DNA of 58,533 bases from NCBI GenBank assembly GCA_001796315.1, contig MGME01000039.1:8772-67304 (forward strand), written 5' to 3'. Positions 8,697 through 17,067 of this stretch are shown piece after piece; positions within the stretch are counted from its first letter, which is position 1, and each line of letters begins with the position of its first letter. The translations under genes and the position numbers were made by a program. This DNA comes from Chlamydiae bacterium RIFCSPLOWO2_12_FULL_49_12. GTDB taxonomy: Bacteria; Chlamydiota; Chlamydiia; Chlamydiales; Rhabdochlamydiaceae. The notes below the pieces were generated by a model that was not told the DNA's origin, searched no databases, and worked only from the letters and a program-made list of their open reading frames with translations.

Positions 8697-10286
8697 ATGA
8701 GCATCTCCGAACACCATCTTCCCCGCTCCATCAAACTGTTTTTCTCAGCGACTTTCATGAGCCGTCTGACCGGTTTGCTGCGAGATCTTCTCACCGCCTA
8801 TCTCTTTGGAGACCATCCCTCTTTAGCCGCCTTTTTAGTCGCTTTCCGGCTTTCCAACCTTTTTCGGAGGTTATTGGGAGAGGGCCCCTTTCAATCCGCC
8901 TTTATCCCCCATTTTGAAGAACTGAAGCTTCAACATCAAGAAGACGCCAACCGCTTTTTCAGACAACTTACCCTCCTCACCGCCTTCATTCTCATCGCGC
9001 TCGTAGCACTTGGCGAGGGCGCTCTCTCTGTGATGCAATCTTGGACTCCTCTCTCTTTTGATACAAAAGAGATCGTGAGACTGACCCAATGGCTCCTGCC
9101 GGGCATTTTGTTTATCGGGCTCTACGGATTAAACATCTCTTTGTTAAACTGCTACGGTTCTTTTTTCATTCCCAACCTCGCTCCGGCAATCTGTAATTGC
9201 ATCTGGATAGCAACACTTTTTCTCTGTAGAGAGCAACCTCCCGCTTTGGCAATGCTCTCGCTTGCAAAATGGATGTTCATTGGCCTCTTGGGGCAATGGG
9301 TCTTCACCCTTCCTTTAACCCTAAGACATGCCTCCGCTTCTTTCAAAGAGTGGCTTTCCATAAAGATCTCCCCGACGATTGTCCGGCTTGCCAAATCCTA
9401 CAGCTTTGGATTAATTGGGGTAGGTGCAGTTCAAGTCAATTCACTTATCGACTCCATCTTTGCTCGTTGGATCGATCTTCGAGGCCCCGTCTACCTGTGG
9501 AACTCCATCCGCCTGCAACTTCTGATCCTGGCGCTTTTCGGCATGGCGCTCACGGGAACGCTCACACCTCTTCTCTCGCGCGCCATCAAAGCGAAGGAGA
9601 CAAAAAGAGCTCAGGATCTTTTCATCCAAGGGTGCCGCCGCATTTTGACCTTAATGATCCCCTGTTCCTTTGCTCTCATCTCATTGGGTGGTGCAGCTGT
9701 AGACTTGGTATTTGGGCGGGGACACTTTTCAGAACTTGCCGTTGCAAAAACAACGCTCTGCTTAGGGGCTTACGGCCTGGGCCTTCTCCCTACAACGCTC
9801 ATCTTTCTCTTTTCCGCACTCTTTTTTGCCGAGAATAATTTTAAAACGCCGATGAAGCTCTCGCTCTTTTCGGTCATCGTCAATATTTTGTTAAATTCTC
9901 TCTTCGTTTTTTGGCTTCAACTAGACGTTGTCAGTATCGCGCTTGCCACGGCCGCAAGCTCGTGGGTCAATTGTTATTTTCTCTACCGCCTGCTCACTCA
10001 AAAAGGATGGAAAGCTCGCCTTCTTCTTTCCTCTTTTCATCCCCTCTTCGCCTCTCTTTTCGCTTCTCTCTGTGTGCTGGGAGTCAACGCCCTCCTGTTC
10101 CATCCCTTCAGCGCAAGGGCAATGGCGGGTTTTCCCCATCATACTCTCGAGCAGCTGATCCATTTCCTGACGCTCTTTGCGATCTTTTTTGGGGGCCTTC
10201 TTCTCTATGCCCTCTCCTTTAAAAACAGAGAGTTGCTCGATCTCTTGCGAGATTTTTTCTTTCTGCCCTCTTCCCTCCCCAAATAA
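8697..10286 (+). CDS. murJ: Lipid II flippase MurJ (MviN)
   Basis: The 529-residue polytopic inner-membrane protein of the MATE/MOP fold, with about 14 hydrophobic segments, should flip the peptidoglycan precursor lipid II. The N-terminal signature RLTGLLRDLLTAYLFG followed by FRLSNLFRRLLGEG matches the MurJ family, where the charged residues line the central cavity. It fits a chlamydial organism that makes a residual or transient peptidoglycan. It begins 18 bp after mnmA on the same strand, so co-transcription is likely. Confidence 0.93.
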   Translation: MSISEHHLPRSIKLFFSATFMSRLTGLLRDLLTAYLFGDHPSLAAFLVAFRLSNLFRRLLGEGPFQSAFIPHFEELKLQHQEDANRFFRQLTLLTAFILIALVALGEGALSVMQSWTPLSFDTKEIVRLTQWLLPGILFIGLYGLNISLLNCYGSFFIPNLAPAICNCIWIATLFLCREQPPALAMLSLAKWMFIGLLGQWVFTLPLTLRHASASFKEWLSIKISPTIVRLAKSYSFGLIGVGAVQVNSLIDSIFARWIDLRGPVYLWNSIRLQLLILALFGMALTGTLTPLLSRAIKAKETKRAQDLFIQGCRRILTLMIPCSFALISLGGAAVDLVFGRGHFSELAVAKTTLCLGAYGLGLLPTTLIFLFSALFFAENNFKTPMKLSLFSVIVNILLNSLFVFWLQLDVVSIALATAASSWVNCYFLYRLLTQKGWKARLLLSSFHPLFASLFASLCVLGVNALLFHPFSARAMAGFPHHTLEQLIHFLTLFAIFFGGLLLYALSFKNRELLDLLRDFFFLPSSLPK

Positions 10287-10515
10287 GCAGACGTTCAGCG
10301 CCCTCGTTGTGATCTTTTCAAACAGAACTCCGATCGACATCAATACTGTCCCACTAGCCGCTTGCCTCCGCCTCATTGCGATCCCCCTGGTACCGCCAGC
10401 CTCAGCTTGTAAAACCGACTACGCCATTCGTCGAAATAAGGCGAAATTTTTCGCCGCATGCCTTAACAGAAGACAATTGAAGAAAATCCTCAACCTGGTC
10501 TCCCCGACTTTGACA

Positions 10516-10631
10516 AGTCTTTTCATCGCTTTTAAGCCACATACCAAGGCGCGTTCCTTTCCTAGGAAAGGAATCTCTCTCTTTTTTCTTATTTTGCGCT
10601 TGTTTGCGTAAGCGACTGATTCCTACTGTTG
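10516..10631 (+). repeat. 116-bp direct repeat, copy 1
   Basis: Identical over 116 bp to 13026-13141 in the same orientation, ending where the sequences diverge at a T/G difference. It contains a perfect 20-bp palindrome at 10554-10573. On the minus strand both copies read in a basic, coding-like frame (e.g. RLRKQAQNKKKERD), so the repeat could be the remnant of a gene end or of a mobile element. Copies 1 and 2 bracket the ATPase and GNAT remnant. Confidence 0.9.
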
Positions 10632-10723
10632 TCCTACAGCCAGTTAAAGCGCAGCAAATTATAGTAAGCTTTCGGAGAGAGCTTCATAGACTCTTCATAT
10701 CTGAAATAAAGTTTATATACAAA

Positions 10724-10888
10724 TACATCCAAACAACCTGAAGAATTGGGATTTTGACAAGGAGGTTTCTCTCTAATTTTTTCTGGAGCGAGCGACCATT
10801 GCCGAGAGGCAAGGCGCGAGTGAAGAATAAAATTAGAGAGAAAAAACCGACGCAGTCAAAAACCAATTCTTCAGGTTGCTTGGATGTA
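10724..10888. repeat. 165-bp hairpin element (TATAC family), copy A
   Basis: A long imperfect palindrome: the outer 26-bp arm starting TACATCCAAACAACC pairs with its inverted copy ending in GGATGTA with one mismatch. The inner arm around CTCTCTAATTTT also pairs. It has the same 165-bp length as copies B and C. Its right end lies one base from the stop codon of the convergent ATPase gene (TAA at 10892-10890), so it may act as a transcription stop for that gene. Confidence 0.8.
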
Positions 10889-10889
10889 C

Positions 10890-12104
10890 TTAGAGATGAG
10901 CGAAAGGAAGGGCCGTTACCTCTTTTCCCAAAGGAAGCGCAAGATCTCCAAGATGGACGACGTATCCCTCCCTGGCCTTTTTTCCCAAGTCCTTTCGAAA
11001 GGAAAGAACAGCTTCTGCCATTCGGGGAGAAGGCGTTGCAGACGCCTTGACCTCGAGAGGGATCACTCTTCCCTCTTCTTCAATGATGAAATCCACCTCG
11101 CTTCCCGAGGCCGTGCGCCAAAAAGAGATCCTCGGATCGGCTCCCCGATGGAGAATTCGTTTAAAAAGTTCAGAAAAGACAAACGTCTCCGCTACAGCTC
11201 CCGCAAGGGGTCCTGAAGCCAGAAGGCCAATGTCGCGCAAACCGGTAAGATAACAGAGCGTGCCCACATCCGTGAAATAGATTTTCGGCGTCTTAACAAG
11301 CCGCTTGCTGATGTTGGCGAAGTAAGGCCGCACCACCACAACCTGATAAGTCGCCTCTAAAATGGCTAACCAGCTTTTAGCCGTATTTAACGAAATTCCG
11401 ATATCCCGAGAGAGATCGGAAAGCTGAAATAGCTGTGCGCTCCTTGCGGCAAGCGCCCTTAAAAAGAGCTGAAACTGAGTCAAATCGCCAATTTGCCTGA
11501 TCGTGCGGATGTCCCTTTCCAGATAGGTTTGAATATAACTGCTCTGCCAAAGCGCCGCATCTTTTTCCGGATTATCGATCAACTCCGGATAACTTCCCCG
11601 AAGCGCCATTTTCCAAAACATTTCAATTGGCAAGCTCTCTGAGGACGACTCTTTCTTTTCCCACGGAAAAGGCCTGAAAGGCTCCCCCATGATCTCGGGC
11701 AAAGAGAGAGGAAGCAGTTTGAGCACAGCCGCTCTCCCCGCCAAACTTTCCGCTACCTGTTGCAATAAAAGAATGTTTTGCGAGCCTGTTAAAACGTACT
11801 GCCCGTACTTCTTTCTCTCTTCGTCAATTTTTTCCTTTACGTAAAAGAGAAGGTCCGGAGCGTATTGGATCTCGTCAAAAATCACCGGAGGCGGATACAT
11901 CCTGATAAAGCTCCGCGGGTCCGATGTGGCGGCTAACCGAACGTCCGGAGCCTCTAAAGAGAGATAGCGATGGGAAGCGGAAAAGAGATGCTTTAAAAGC
12001 GTCGTTTTTCCCGCCTGCCTCGGGCCGGTCAGCACCACCGCAGGAAATTCCTTCGCCGCCCGTTTAAGAACCGGTTCCAAAGAACGCCGGATATAAGGGT
12101 CCAT
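10890..12104 (-). CDS. AAA-type ATPase with DUF4143 C-terminal domain
   Basis: The 404-residue protein has Walker A GPRQAGKTT near residue 30, Walker B VIFDEIQYAP near 80, the sensor region YVLTGSQN near 105 and a C-terminal DUF4143-type domain whose end reads ISFWRTASGSEVDFI, followed by IPLEVKAS, a PD-(D/E)XK nuclease-like signature. This family is widespread, sporadic and of unclear function; some members are linked to defence or toxin modules. The start at 12104 (MDPYIRR) is chosen because the 9 upstream residues coded from 12131 come from a repetitive TGCA tract. It lies between the two 116-bp direct repeats, which suggests acquisition. Confidence 0.88.
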   Translation of the reverse strand: MDPYIRRSLEPVLKRAAKEFPAVVLTGPRQAGKTTLLKHLFSASHRYLSLEAPDVRLAATSDPRSFIRMYPPPVIFDEIQYAPDLLFYVKEKIDEERKKYGQYVLTGSQNILLLQQVAESLAGRAAVLKLLPLSLPEIMGEPFRPFPWEKKESSSESLPIEMFWKMALRGSYPELIDNPEKDAALWQSSYIQTYLERDIRTIRQIGDLTQFQLFLRALAARSAQLFQLSDLSRDIGISLNTAKSWLAILEATYQVVVVRPYFANISKRLVKTPKIYFTDVGTLCYLTGLRDIGLLASGPLAGAVAETFVFSELFKRILHRGADPRISFWRTASGSEVDFIIEEEGRVIPLEVKASATPSPRMAEAVLSFRKDLGKKAREGYVVHLGDLALPLGKEVTALPFAHL

Positions 12105-12626
12105 GCATGCAATTATGCATTTAAAATGCAATTTTGCAAGCCCATGCCGCAGTCGAGACGTCCGTTTGTATGGCTATGATCCCCTAAATAGCCAGCTCCA
12201 CAGATCGTCCCACAGGCTTCGAAAAAAGGAAAAAATCCAGGATAAAAAGCCTCTGTTTTCGGGAGCGGAGGACCTGACGGGGTGCGGCAAAGCGGCGCGC
12301 TCCGTTGAGCTTGCTGCCGCAGTACGAGAAGATTCCGGAGGCGCGGTCAGCCAGACTTGAGGCTGAGAGGTATAGTATGGCTCGCCTTTTTGAAGAAACC
12401 TGGGAAGAATCACAAAACATCCGGGATTGGGGATTCCTGGACATTCGTTTGTGAATACTTTCATGGTCTGGGGATCATAGGTCGCGGCAGTCTCCCACCT
12501 GTCATCCTGATGGCCCTTGCGGGATTCTATCTTGCCAAATCCATCCTACCTTGAGGCGTGTCATGAAAAAAATCTGTCTGAAGATGTGAATGCGAAAAAC
12601 ATCTAAGCAACCATTTGCGGTTACCT
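12105..12626. other. Gap between the ATPase gene and the GNAT remnant
   Basis: No secure gene. A minus-strand frame at 12174-12464 could encode a 96-residue proline-rich product ending in a Trp/Phe-rich amphipathic stretch. It has no ribosome site or family match, so I do not call it. The TGCA-rich tract at 12104-12140 is listed separately. Confidence 0.4.
12107..12139. promoter_or_regulatory. Repeated ATGCAATT(A/T)TGCA operator-like sites
   Basis: ATGCAATTATGCAT (12107-12120) and ATGCAATTTTGCAA (12126-12139) are near-identical dyads 19 bp apart, directly at the start of the minus-strand ATPase gene. Paired dyads with this spacing suit a dimeric repressor, but no regulator is identified. Confidence 0.35.
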
Positions 12627-12932
12627 GTGATATTTAAACAGAAACAAATAGATGCTACCTCGGCAGAGTGGCCACTGTTTCTCGACCTGACCTATACCTA
12701 TATACAAGAAAATTGGCCCCATGCGACAGAAGGAATAAGCAAGGAGGGTTTTCTTTCAAGTTATGCAGACAAACTGAAAAAACGTCTCCAAGAGGGACCT
12801 CGAAGCCTTTTTATTTATTATTCCAATGAAACGCCAGTGGGTCTTTCTAATGTTTACATCACCTCGAATGATCGGATAAAAATTTTGAATATTGCCGAGT
12901 TGTATGTCGCCCCATCCTTTAGGGGTAAGTAA
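12627..12932 (+). pseudogene. GNAT acetyltransferase, truncated in motif A
   Basis: About 100 residues match the N-terminal half of a GCN5-related N-acetyltransferase: a beta strand with PVGLSNVYI, then the core strand IAELYVAPSFRGK. In intact GNATs that last motif continues into the acetyl-CoA pyrophosphate loop (RGxGxG/A) and a C-terminal half, but here a stop follows at once. The C-terminal half is not found downstream. A GTG at 12627 is the likely former start; a TTG at 12615 is an alternative. The gene is probably dead, as the CoA-binding loop is missing. Confidence 0.7.
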
Positions 12933-13177
12933 CTGCTTACATAAATCTATACATATCGTGTGTTATCTATACAAATGAGTAGATTTTTTAACATACGCAA
13001 ATCCGATTTCTTGTTGGAGCAAAGCAGTCTTTTCATCGCTTTTAAGCCACATACCAAGGCGCGTTCCTTTCCTAGGAAAGGAATCTCTCTCTTTTTTCTT
13101 ATTTTGCGCTTGTTTGCGTAAGCGACTGATTCCTACTGTTGGCCTATTCAAGCACCTACTCATCTTCAAAAGTGCCA
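12933..13177. other. Non-coding stretch with direct repeat copy 2
   Basis: AT-rich sequence after the GNAT remnant. It contains the second 116-bp direct repeat and short CTATACA repeats (12947-12977), with no gene seen. Confidence 0.5.
13026..13141 (+). repeat. 116-bp direct repeat, copy 2
   Basis: Identical to 10516-10631, same orientation, including the 20-bp palindrome (13064-13083). Recombination between the copies would delete a 2.5-kb segment containing the DUF4143 ATPase, hairpin A and the GNAT remnant. Confidence 0.9.
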
Positions 13178-13228
13178 TTGAATTTCCTATCCTTAGCTGT
13201 TATTATATCTGCCACGGAAAATAAGGAG
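13178..13228 (+). promoter_or_regulatory. Promoter and ribosome site of the Sir2-like gene
   Basis: TTGAAT (13178-13183), a 17-bp spacer and TATTAT (13201-13206) form a good sigma-70-type promoter. AAGGAG (13223-13228) sits 7 bp before the ATG at 13236. Confidence 0.65.
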
Positions 13229-13235
13229 TTTTGGC

Positions 13236-14291
13236 ATGTTTTGGAGATTTTCCTCTCGTTTCATTTTAATTGCAGTGATGTTTCTGTTTTCATCTTTTTC
13301 TTTATCGGGAAAAGAACCATGGATTGAGACTTCTGGAGAATTTTTATCCTCCCCCAAAATTCTCAGTCAAGAAGACCTGCGCCAAGTCTTAAAAGAACAA
13401 AGTTTGGATATGACATGGCATAACGAGGAAAATTACTTTCATTTTGTCACCCGTCAAGATCATGTTTTTTTTGAGATAATCTGTACCGGAAAACTTCCAG
13501 ACTGCTTCAATGATAAAAAGGATCAGTTTATCTCGGAAGATTGTTTTGTTAACGGCAAAAATCAAAAAAGATATCGTTATTTCTATCAATATGGGGATGA
13601 TGAGGAGACAAAAATCGGCTCGAGTTCATCAAATGAAAGTTTTTCACCAAATAGCTTTTCATACATTGTCTGTGAAAGACGCGTCATTGAGAATGAAAAA
13701 CCAACAATCATCACTGAAGAAGAGCTTGCTTCGATCATTCGAAACAAAAATGTCTTATTTTATACGGGAGCCGGTCTTTCGGCTTCCTCAAATGTTCCTA
13801 CCATGAATCAGCTCGAGTCGTTGCTTGGAATCAAAAAAGGAGTGGATTTCTTCCCTGCCTTAAAAAAAGCAATTGAAACCCCTCAATGGTTTGCTCTTCA
13901 AATTCAAAGCTTTCATCAGGCTTGTTTTTCCAGCCCTCCCACAAAAGCTCACTTGGCATTGAAGGAGCTGGCTCTTTTTAAACATTGCCAAATCGTCACT
14001 GAAAATTTGGATAGCCTGCATGAACAAACCGGAATAATGCCCTATCGCATCGATGCGAATCATTTAAAAACTGAAATAGATTCCGATGCCTTGAGAGAAA
14101 TCGATGCGATTATTTGCATTGGTCTCAGCTATGATGATCGGGGATTCCTGGGATGGTATAAGAAACACAATCCCGAAGGAAAAGTGATCTCTATCGATCT
14201 ATCTTGTCCCTCTTATTTAGGGAATGATGATCTTCTCCTGAAAGGCGATCTCCAAACAATCATCCCTCAACTCAAATTGAGCCGCTCATGA
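13236..14291 (+). CDS. Exported Sir2-like (sirtuin-fold) protein without zinc module
   Basis: The first 24 residues form a signal peptide or anchor (basic start, hydrophobic core, LSGKE). Residues about 30-155 are an unrecognised N-terminal domain. Residues 155-351 match Sir2: the NAD-binding TGAGLSASSNVP (177-188), AHLALKEL (238-245), TENLDSLHEQTG (255-266, the TQNID motif), a possible catalytic His276, CIGLS (294-298) and the closing GDLQTIIPQL. The stretch between LHEQTG and CIGLS is too short to hold the four-cysteine zinc ribbon of deacylase sirtuins, so an NAD hydrolase or transferase role is equally possible. It has a strong promoter and SD, and its base composition is more AT-rich than the neighbours. 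Confidence 0.78.
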   Translation: MFWRFSSRFILIAVMFLFSSFSLSGKEPWIETSGEFLSSPKILSQEDLRQVLKEQSLDMTWHNEENYFHFVTRQDHVFFEIICTGKLPDCFNDKKDQFISEDCFVNGKNQKRYRYFYQYGDDEETKIGSSSSNESFSPNSFSYIVCERRVIENEKPTIITEEELASIIRNKNVLFYTGAGLSASSNVPTMNQLESLLGIKKGVDFFPALKKAIETPQWFALQIQSFHQACFSSPPTKAHLALKELALFKHCQIVTENLDSLHEQTGIMPYRIDANHLKTEIDSDALREIDAIICIGLSYDDRGFLGWYKKHNPEGKVISIDLSCPSYLGNDDLLLKGDLQTIIPQLKLSRS

Positions 14292-14599
14292 TGAGCTTTG
14301 GTCGACGACAATTATCTTTGCCGGTTGACCCCTTTCGGGATTGCGTCATGAGTTGTCAACTCAAGCAGCGTCCTTTTCCTCCAGAAAACCAAATGATCGC
14401 ATGAACAGAGAACGAAGAGACTGAGTGCCATTATCGTCTGCCATCAGCTATGTCCCCGGAAGCAAGACAAATTTACGCTGTTTTCGGGCAGAAGAGAGCA
14501 AGGCGCATGGCTAGAAAGTAGTGCCTTTTTAAAGTTTCGCGTTATTGACTTTCAAGGAGTTAGAAAAAAAATCACGGAAGTCAGGACTAGCATTGCTGT
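14292..14599. other. 308-bp intergenic region
   Basis: Lies between the ends of the Sir2-like gene (plus) and the methyltransferase gene (minus). A small dyad GAGTTGTCAACTC at about 14349-14361 is the only structure seen. I see no gene and no clear terminator. Confidence 0.5.
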
Positions 14600-15517
14600 T
14601 TATTTTTCAGCGATCAGCGTTGGGAAAATGTGCGCCTCATCATAGAGGATTTCGATCTTTTGAAAACCGGCCTTTTGTAACTGCTCTCTAACCGTTTCCT
14701 CTGAGCGAAAAACTTGCCATTTGGTATTTAGGATATCGGCAAACACGATTTTCTGTAAAAGAGCATCTTGTAGATTGACCTTATCCATCCTCCATTCGGT
14801 TGTTTTCCCGCTCGTCGGAGGCGGCGTCAAAAAGCTCGTAATCAGCGTCCCTTTAGACTTTAATGCGTTGTAGAATTGGCGATAAAGCGCCACCACCTTC
14901 TCATCATCGGCTTCATAGATGGCAAGGCCGTTGCTTGCTATGAGATCATACTCTTCACTAATAGAGAGATTCCAGGCATCTTTCTGGAAAAAACGACACT
15001 TGCCGATAAGCCCCTTTTCTTCAGCATACCCCTTGGCTTGAGAGAGTGTTTCTTCATCAAGATCAATCCCATGCAGAGAAAACGTTTTCATGTTAGAGAA
15101 GTCAAGATCGAGGAATTCAGCCATCAAACCCGACGGTACGGACGCCAGGACACAGCCTTCAAAGAGATGTTTCTGAATGGTCTCTTTAAAAAGAGAGAAA
15201 CGGTGCTGGGTCGCAAGACAGGAAGGCGCGGAGTTGAGAAGAAACTCTTCTACCGGATGAAGGGAGTATGCTTGGGCCTTTTCCGGATAGGCAATAATAT
15301 AGTGAGTCCAATATCCATTCAGACCTCCTCTTTCAATGAGAAATTTTCCAAGGTCGAATGCGGAGAGCTGCTCAAGGAGCTCCAATTGCTTTTGGACCGA
15401 GGCATGCGGAAGCTCGCCGCGGTTTTGGATTTTTTCGATAAGTCCTTGCTTGGCCGCTTGAAAAGAGACATCACGCTGTTCATGCGATAAGTTTTTAGCT
15501 ACAAGAGGCGTATTCAT
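14600..15517 (-). CDS. Class I SAM-dependent methyltransferase
   Basis: The 305-residue protein has a Rossmann-type methyltransferase core in its second half: motif I VLASVPSGLMAEF near residue 122 (GxG replaced by VPSG), an acidic SAM ribose-binding loop GIDLDEETLSQA near 148, DAWNL near 178, and motif IV YDLIASNGLAIYE near 190, followed by LKSKGTLITSF. The N-terminal 110 residues are helical and unrecognised. The substrate is unknown. It follows the permease gene on the minus strand after 42 bp, so it may share its transcript. Confidence 0.75.
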   Translation of the reverse strand: MNTPLVAKNLSHEQRDVSFQAAKQGLIEKIQNRGELPHASVQKQLELLEQLSAFDLGKFLIERGGLNGYWTHYIIAYPEKAQAYSLHPVEEFLLNSAPSCLATQHRFSLFKETIQKHLFEGCVLASVPSGLMAEFLDLDFSNMKTFSLHGIDLDEETLSQAKGYAEEKGLIGKCRFFQKDAWNLSISEEYDLIASNGLAIYEADDEKVVALYRQFYNALKSKGTLITSFLTPPPTSGKTTEWRMDKVNLQDALLQKIVFADILNTKWQVFRSEETVREQLQKAGFQKIEILYDEAHIFPTLIAEK

Positions 15518-15559
15518 AATGAGTAATAAGGTAATGGTAAATATTTGATTAGCAAAGAG

Positions 15560-17029
15560 TTAACCTTCGTGCAGGGCGTTGCGCACAAGACTGTTTTTCC
15601 TGCCATAGAAAAAGTAGAGAAGACAGCCGAAGGCGATCCAGCTCAAAAACTGCAGCCAGGCAACCCCAGGAAGAAAAAACATCTGGCCATAGAGCGAGAG
15701 AATGCCCAAGGCGGGTATCAAGGGGACAAGCGGCACTTTAAAGGGGCGATGCACTTCCGGATGGGTGTAGCGTAAGATAAGAACTGCCAGACAGACCGTT
15801 CCAAAGATAAAGAGCGTCCCCATCGAGACAATCTGTCCGATCACGCCGACAGGAAAGAGCCCTGCAACAACGGTTCCGAGAAGGGTCACAAAAAGAGTGG
15901 TAATGTGAGGAGTGTGATATTTCTTATGGATTTTCCCAAAAGTCTTGGGAAGAAGCCCATCGTGCGCCATGGCATAGTAGATGCGTGTTTGTCCCATGGT
16001 CATCACGAGGACAACAGAGGTAAGTCCGGCTAAGATAGCAAGTTTTAAAACGTAACGGAGCCAAAAGAACTTGGGCCCAAAGGCGTTGATGGCAACAGCC
16101 ATGGGATCTGCAACACCCAAATGTTTATAGAAGATAATCCCTGTCATCACAAGAGCAACGGCAATGTAGATCAAAGTAGAGACTCCCAAGGAGCCGATCA
16201 TCCCGATAGGCATATCCCGTTTCGGTTTCTTCGCCTCCTGGGCCATCGTTGAGACCGCGTCAAATCCGATAAAGGCAAAAAAGACAATCCCCGCTCCTCG
16301 AAATACGCCGCTCCAGCCAAATTGACCGAAAACCCCTGTATTTTCAGGAATAAAGGGAGTAAAATTTTCCGTTTGAACAAAAGAGACGCCCAAGGCGATA
16401 AAGATCACAATCACGGCAAGTTTTAAAAAAACCATGATATCATTAAAGCGCGCAGCCGTTTTCACGCCGTGATAGATGAGATACCCCATCAGAGCCATAA
16501 TGGCCATTGCGGGGAGGTTCAAAATAGCCCCCGTCTCTTCCCATCCCGAAATGGCCTGATATTTAAAAGGAGCCGCGGAGAGAACGTGGGGCAAGGTGAT
16601 TCCAAAATCCTTTAAAAAACTACCGAGATAACTCGACCACCCAACCGCGACCGTTGCGGCGGAAAAGAGAAACTCCAGCGTTAAGACCCAACCCATAATC
16701 CAGGCGGAAAAGTCACCCAACGTCACATAGGTGTAAGTGTAGGCGCTTCCTGCAATGGGGATCATGGAAGCAAATTCGGCGTAGCAGAGCGCCGCGAAAA
16801 AGCAGATGATTGCAGCAAAGATAAAGGAAAGCACCACAGCAGGTCCTGCATAGTTGGCTGCAGCTTCGCCTGAAAGGACAAAAAGACCCGCTCCGACAAT
16901 CGCTCCGATGCCAAGAGCTGTCAGATTCCAGACGCTAAGGGAACGTTTCAACCCCTCTTTTGGCAGGGCAGCTTCCCTCAGCAGGGCTTCTACCGATTTT
17001 TTTGCAAACATGCCTTTTCTTCTTGCCAT
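15560..17029 (-). CDS. APC-family amino acid permease (cationic amino acid transporter-like)
   Basis: The 489-residue inner-membrane protein has about 12 or more hydrophobic segments and the APC signature GIGAIVGAGLF in the first transmembrane helix (near residue 40), followed by CYAEFASMIPIAGSAYTY and GFDAVSTMAQEAKKP. These fit the CAT/YfnA branch that imports amino acids by proton symport, a sensible function for a host-dependent cell. A possible AAGG ribosome site lies just before the ATG. It begins 38 bp after ptsN2 on the same strand. Substrate specificity cannot be read from sequence. Confidence 0.9.
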   Translation of the reverse strand: MARRKGMFAKKSVEALLREAALPKEGLKRSLSVWNLTALGIGAIVGAGLFVLSGEAAANYAGPAVVLSFIFAAIICFFAALCYAEFASMIPIAGSAYTYTYVTLGDFSAWIMGWVLTLEFLFSAATVAVGWSSYLGSFLKDFGITLPHVLSAAPFKYQAISGWEETGAILNLPAMAIMALMGYLIYHGVKTAARFNDIMVFLKLAVIVIFIALGVSFVQTENFTPFIPENTGVFGQFGWSGVFRGAGIVFFAFIGFDAVSTMAQEAKKPKRDMPIGMIGSLGVSTLIYIAVALVMTGIIFYKHLGVADPMAVAINAFGPKFFWLRYVLKLAILAGLTSVVLVMTMGQTRIYYAMAHDGLLPKTFGKIHKKYHTPHITTLFVTLLGTVVAGLFPVGVIGQIVSMGTLFIFGTVCLAVLILRYTHPEVHRPFKVPLVPLIPALGILSLYGQMFFLPGVAWLQFLSWIAFGCLLYFFYGRKNSLVRNALHEG

Positions 17030-17067
17030 AATTACCTTTGTCTAGATTGGAAAAGAGAAAACTCTTT

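Larger units (their letters stand above)
10287..10889. other. 603-bp gene-poor gap after murJ
   Basis: I see no convincing gene. Reading frames cross it on both strands but show no family motif. It contains the first copy of a 116-bp direct repeat (10516-10631) and a 165-bp hairpin element (10724-10888); both are listed separately. Bases 10287-10515 hold nothing that I recognise. Confidence 0.6.

Noticed and set aside
10177-10611. 144-codon plus-strand ORF crossing the murJ end and the 116-bp repeat
   Set aside because: It overlaps murJ in another frame and continues through repeat sequence; not a credible gene.
12174-12464. 96-codon minus-strand ORF with Trp-rich end
   Set aside because: No ribosome site, homology or conserved context; mentioned only as a possibility in the gap entry.
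12963-13178. 71-codon minus-strand ORF across repeat copy 2
   Set aside because: Most of it is the repeat itself and it has no start signal; treated as part of the repeat.
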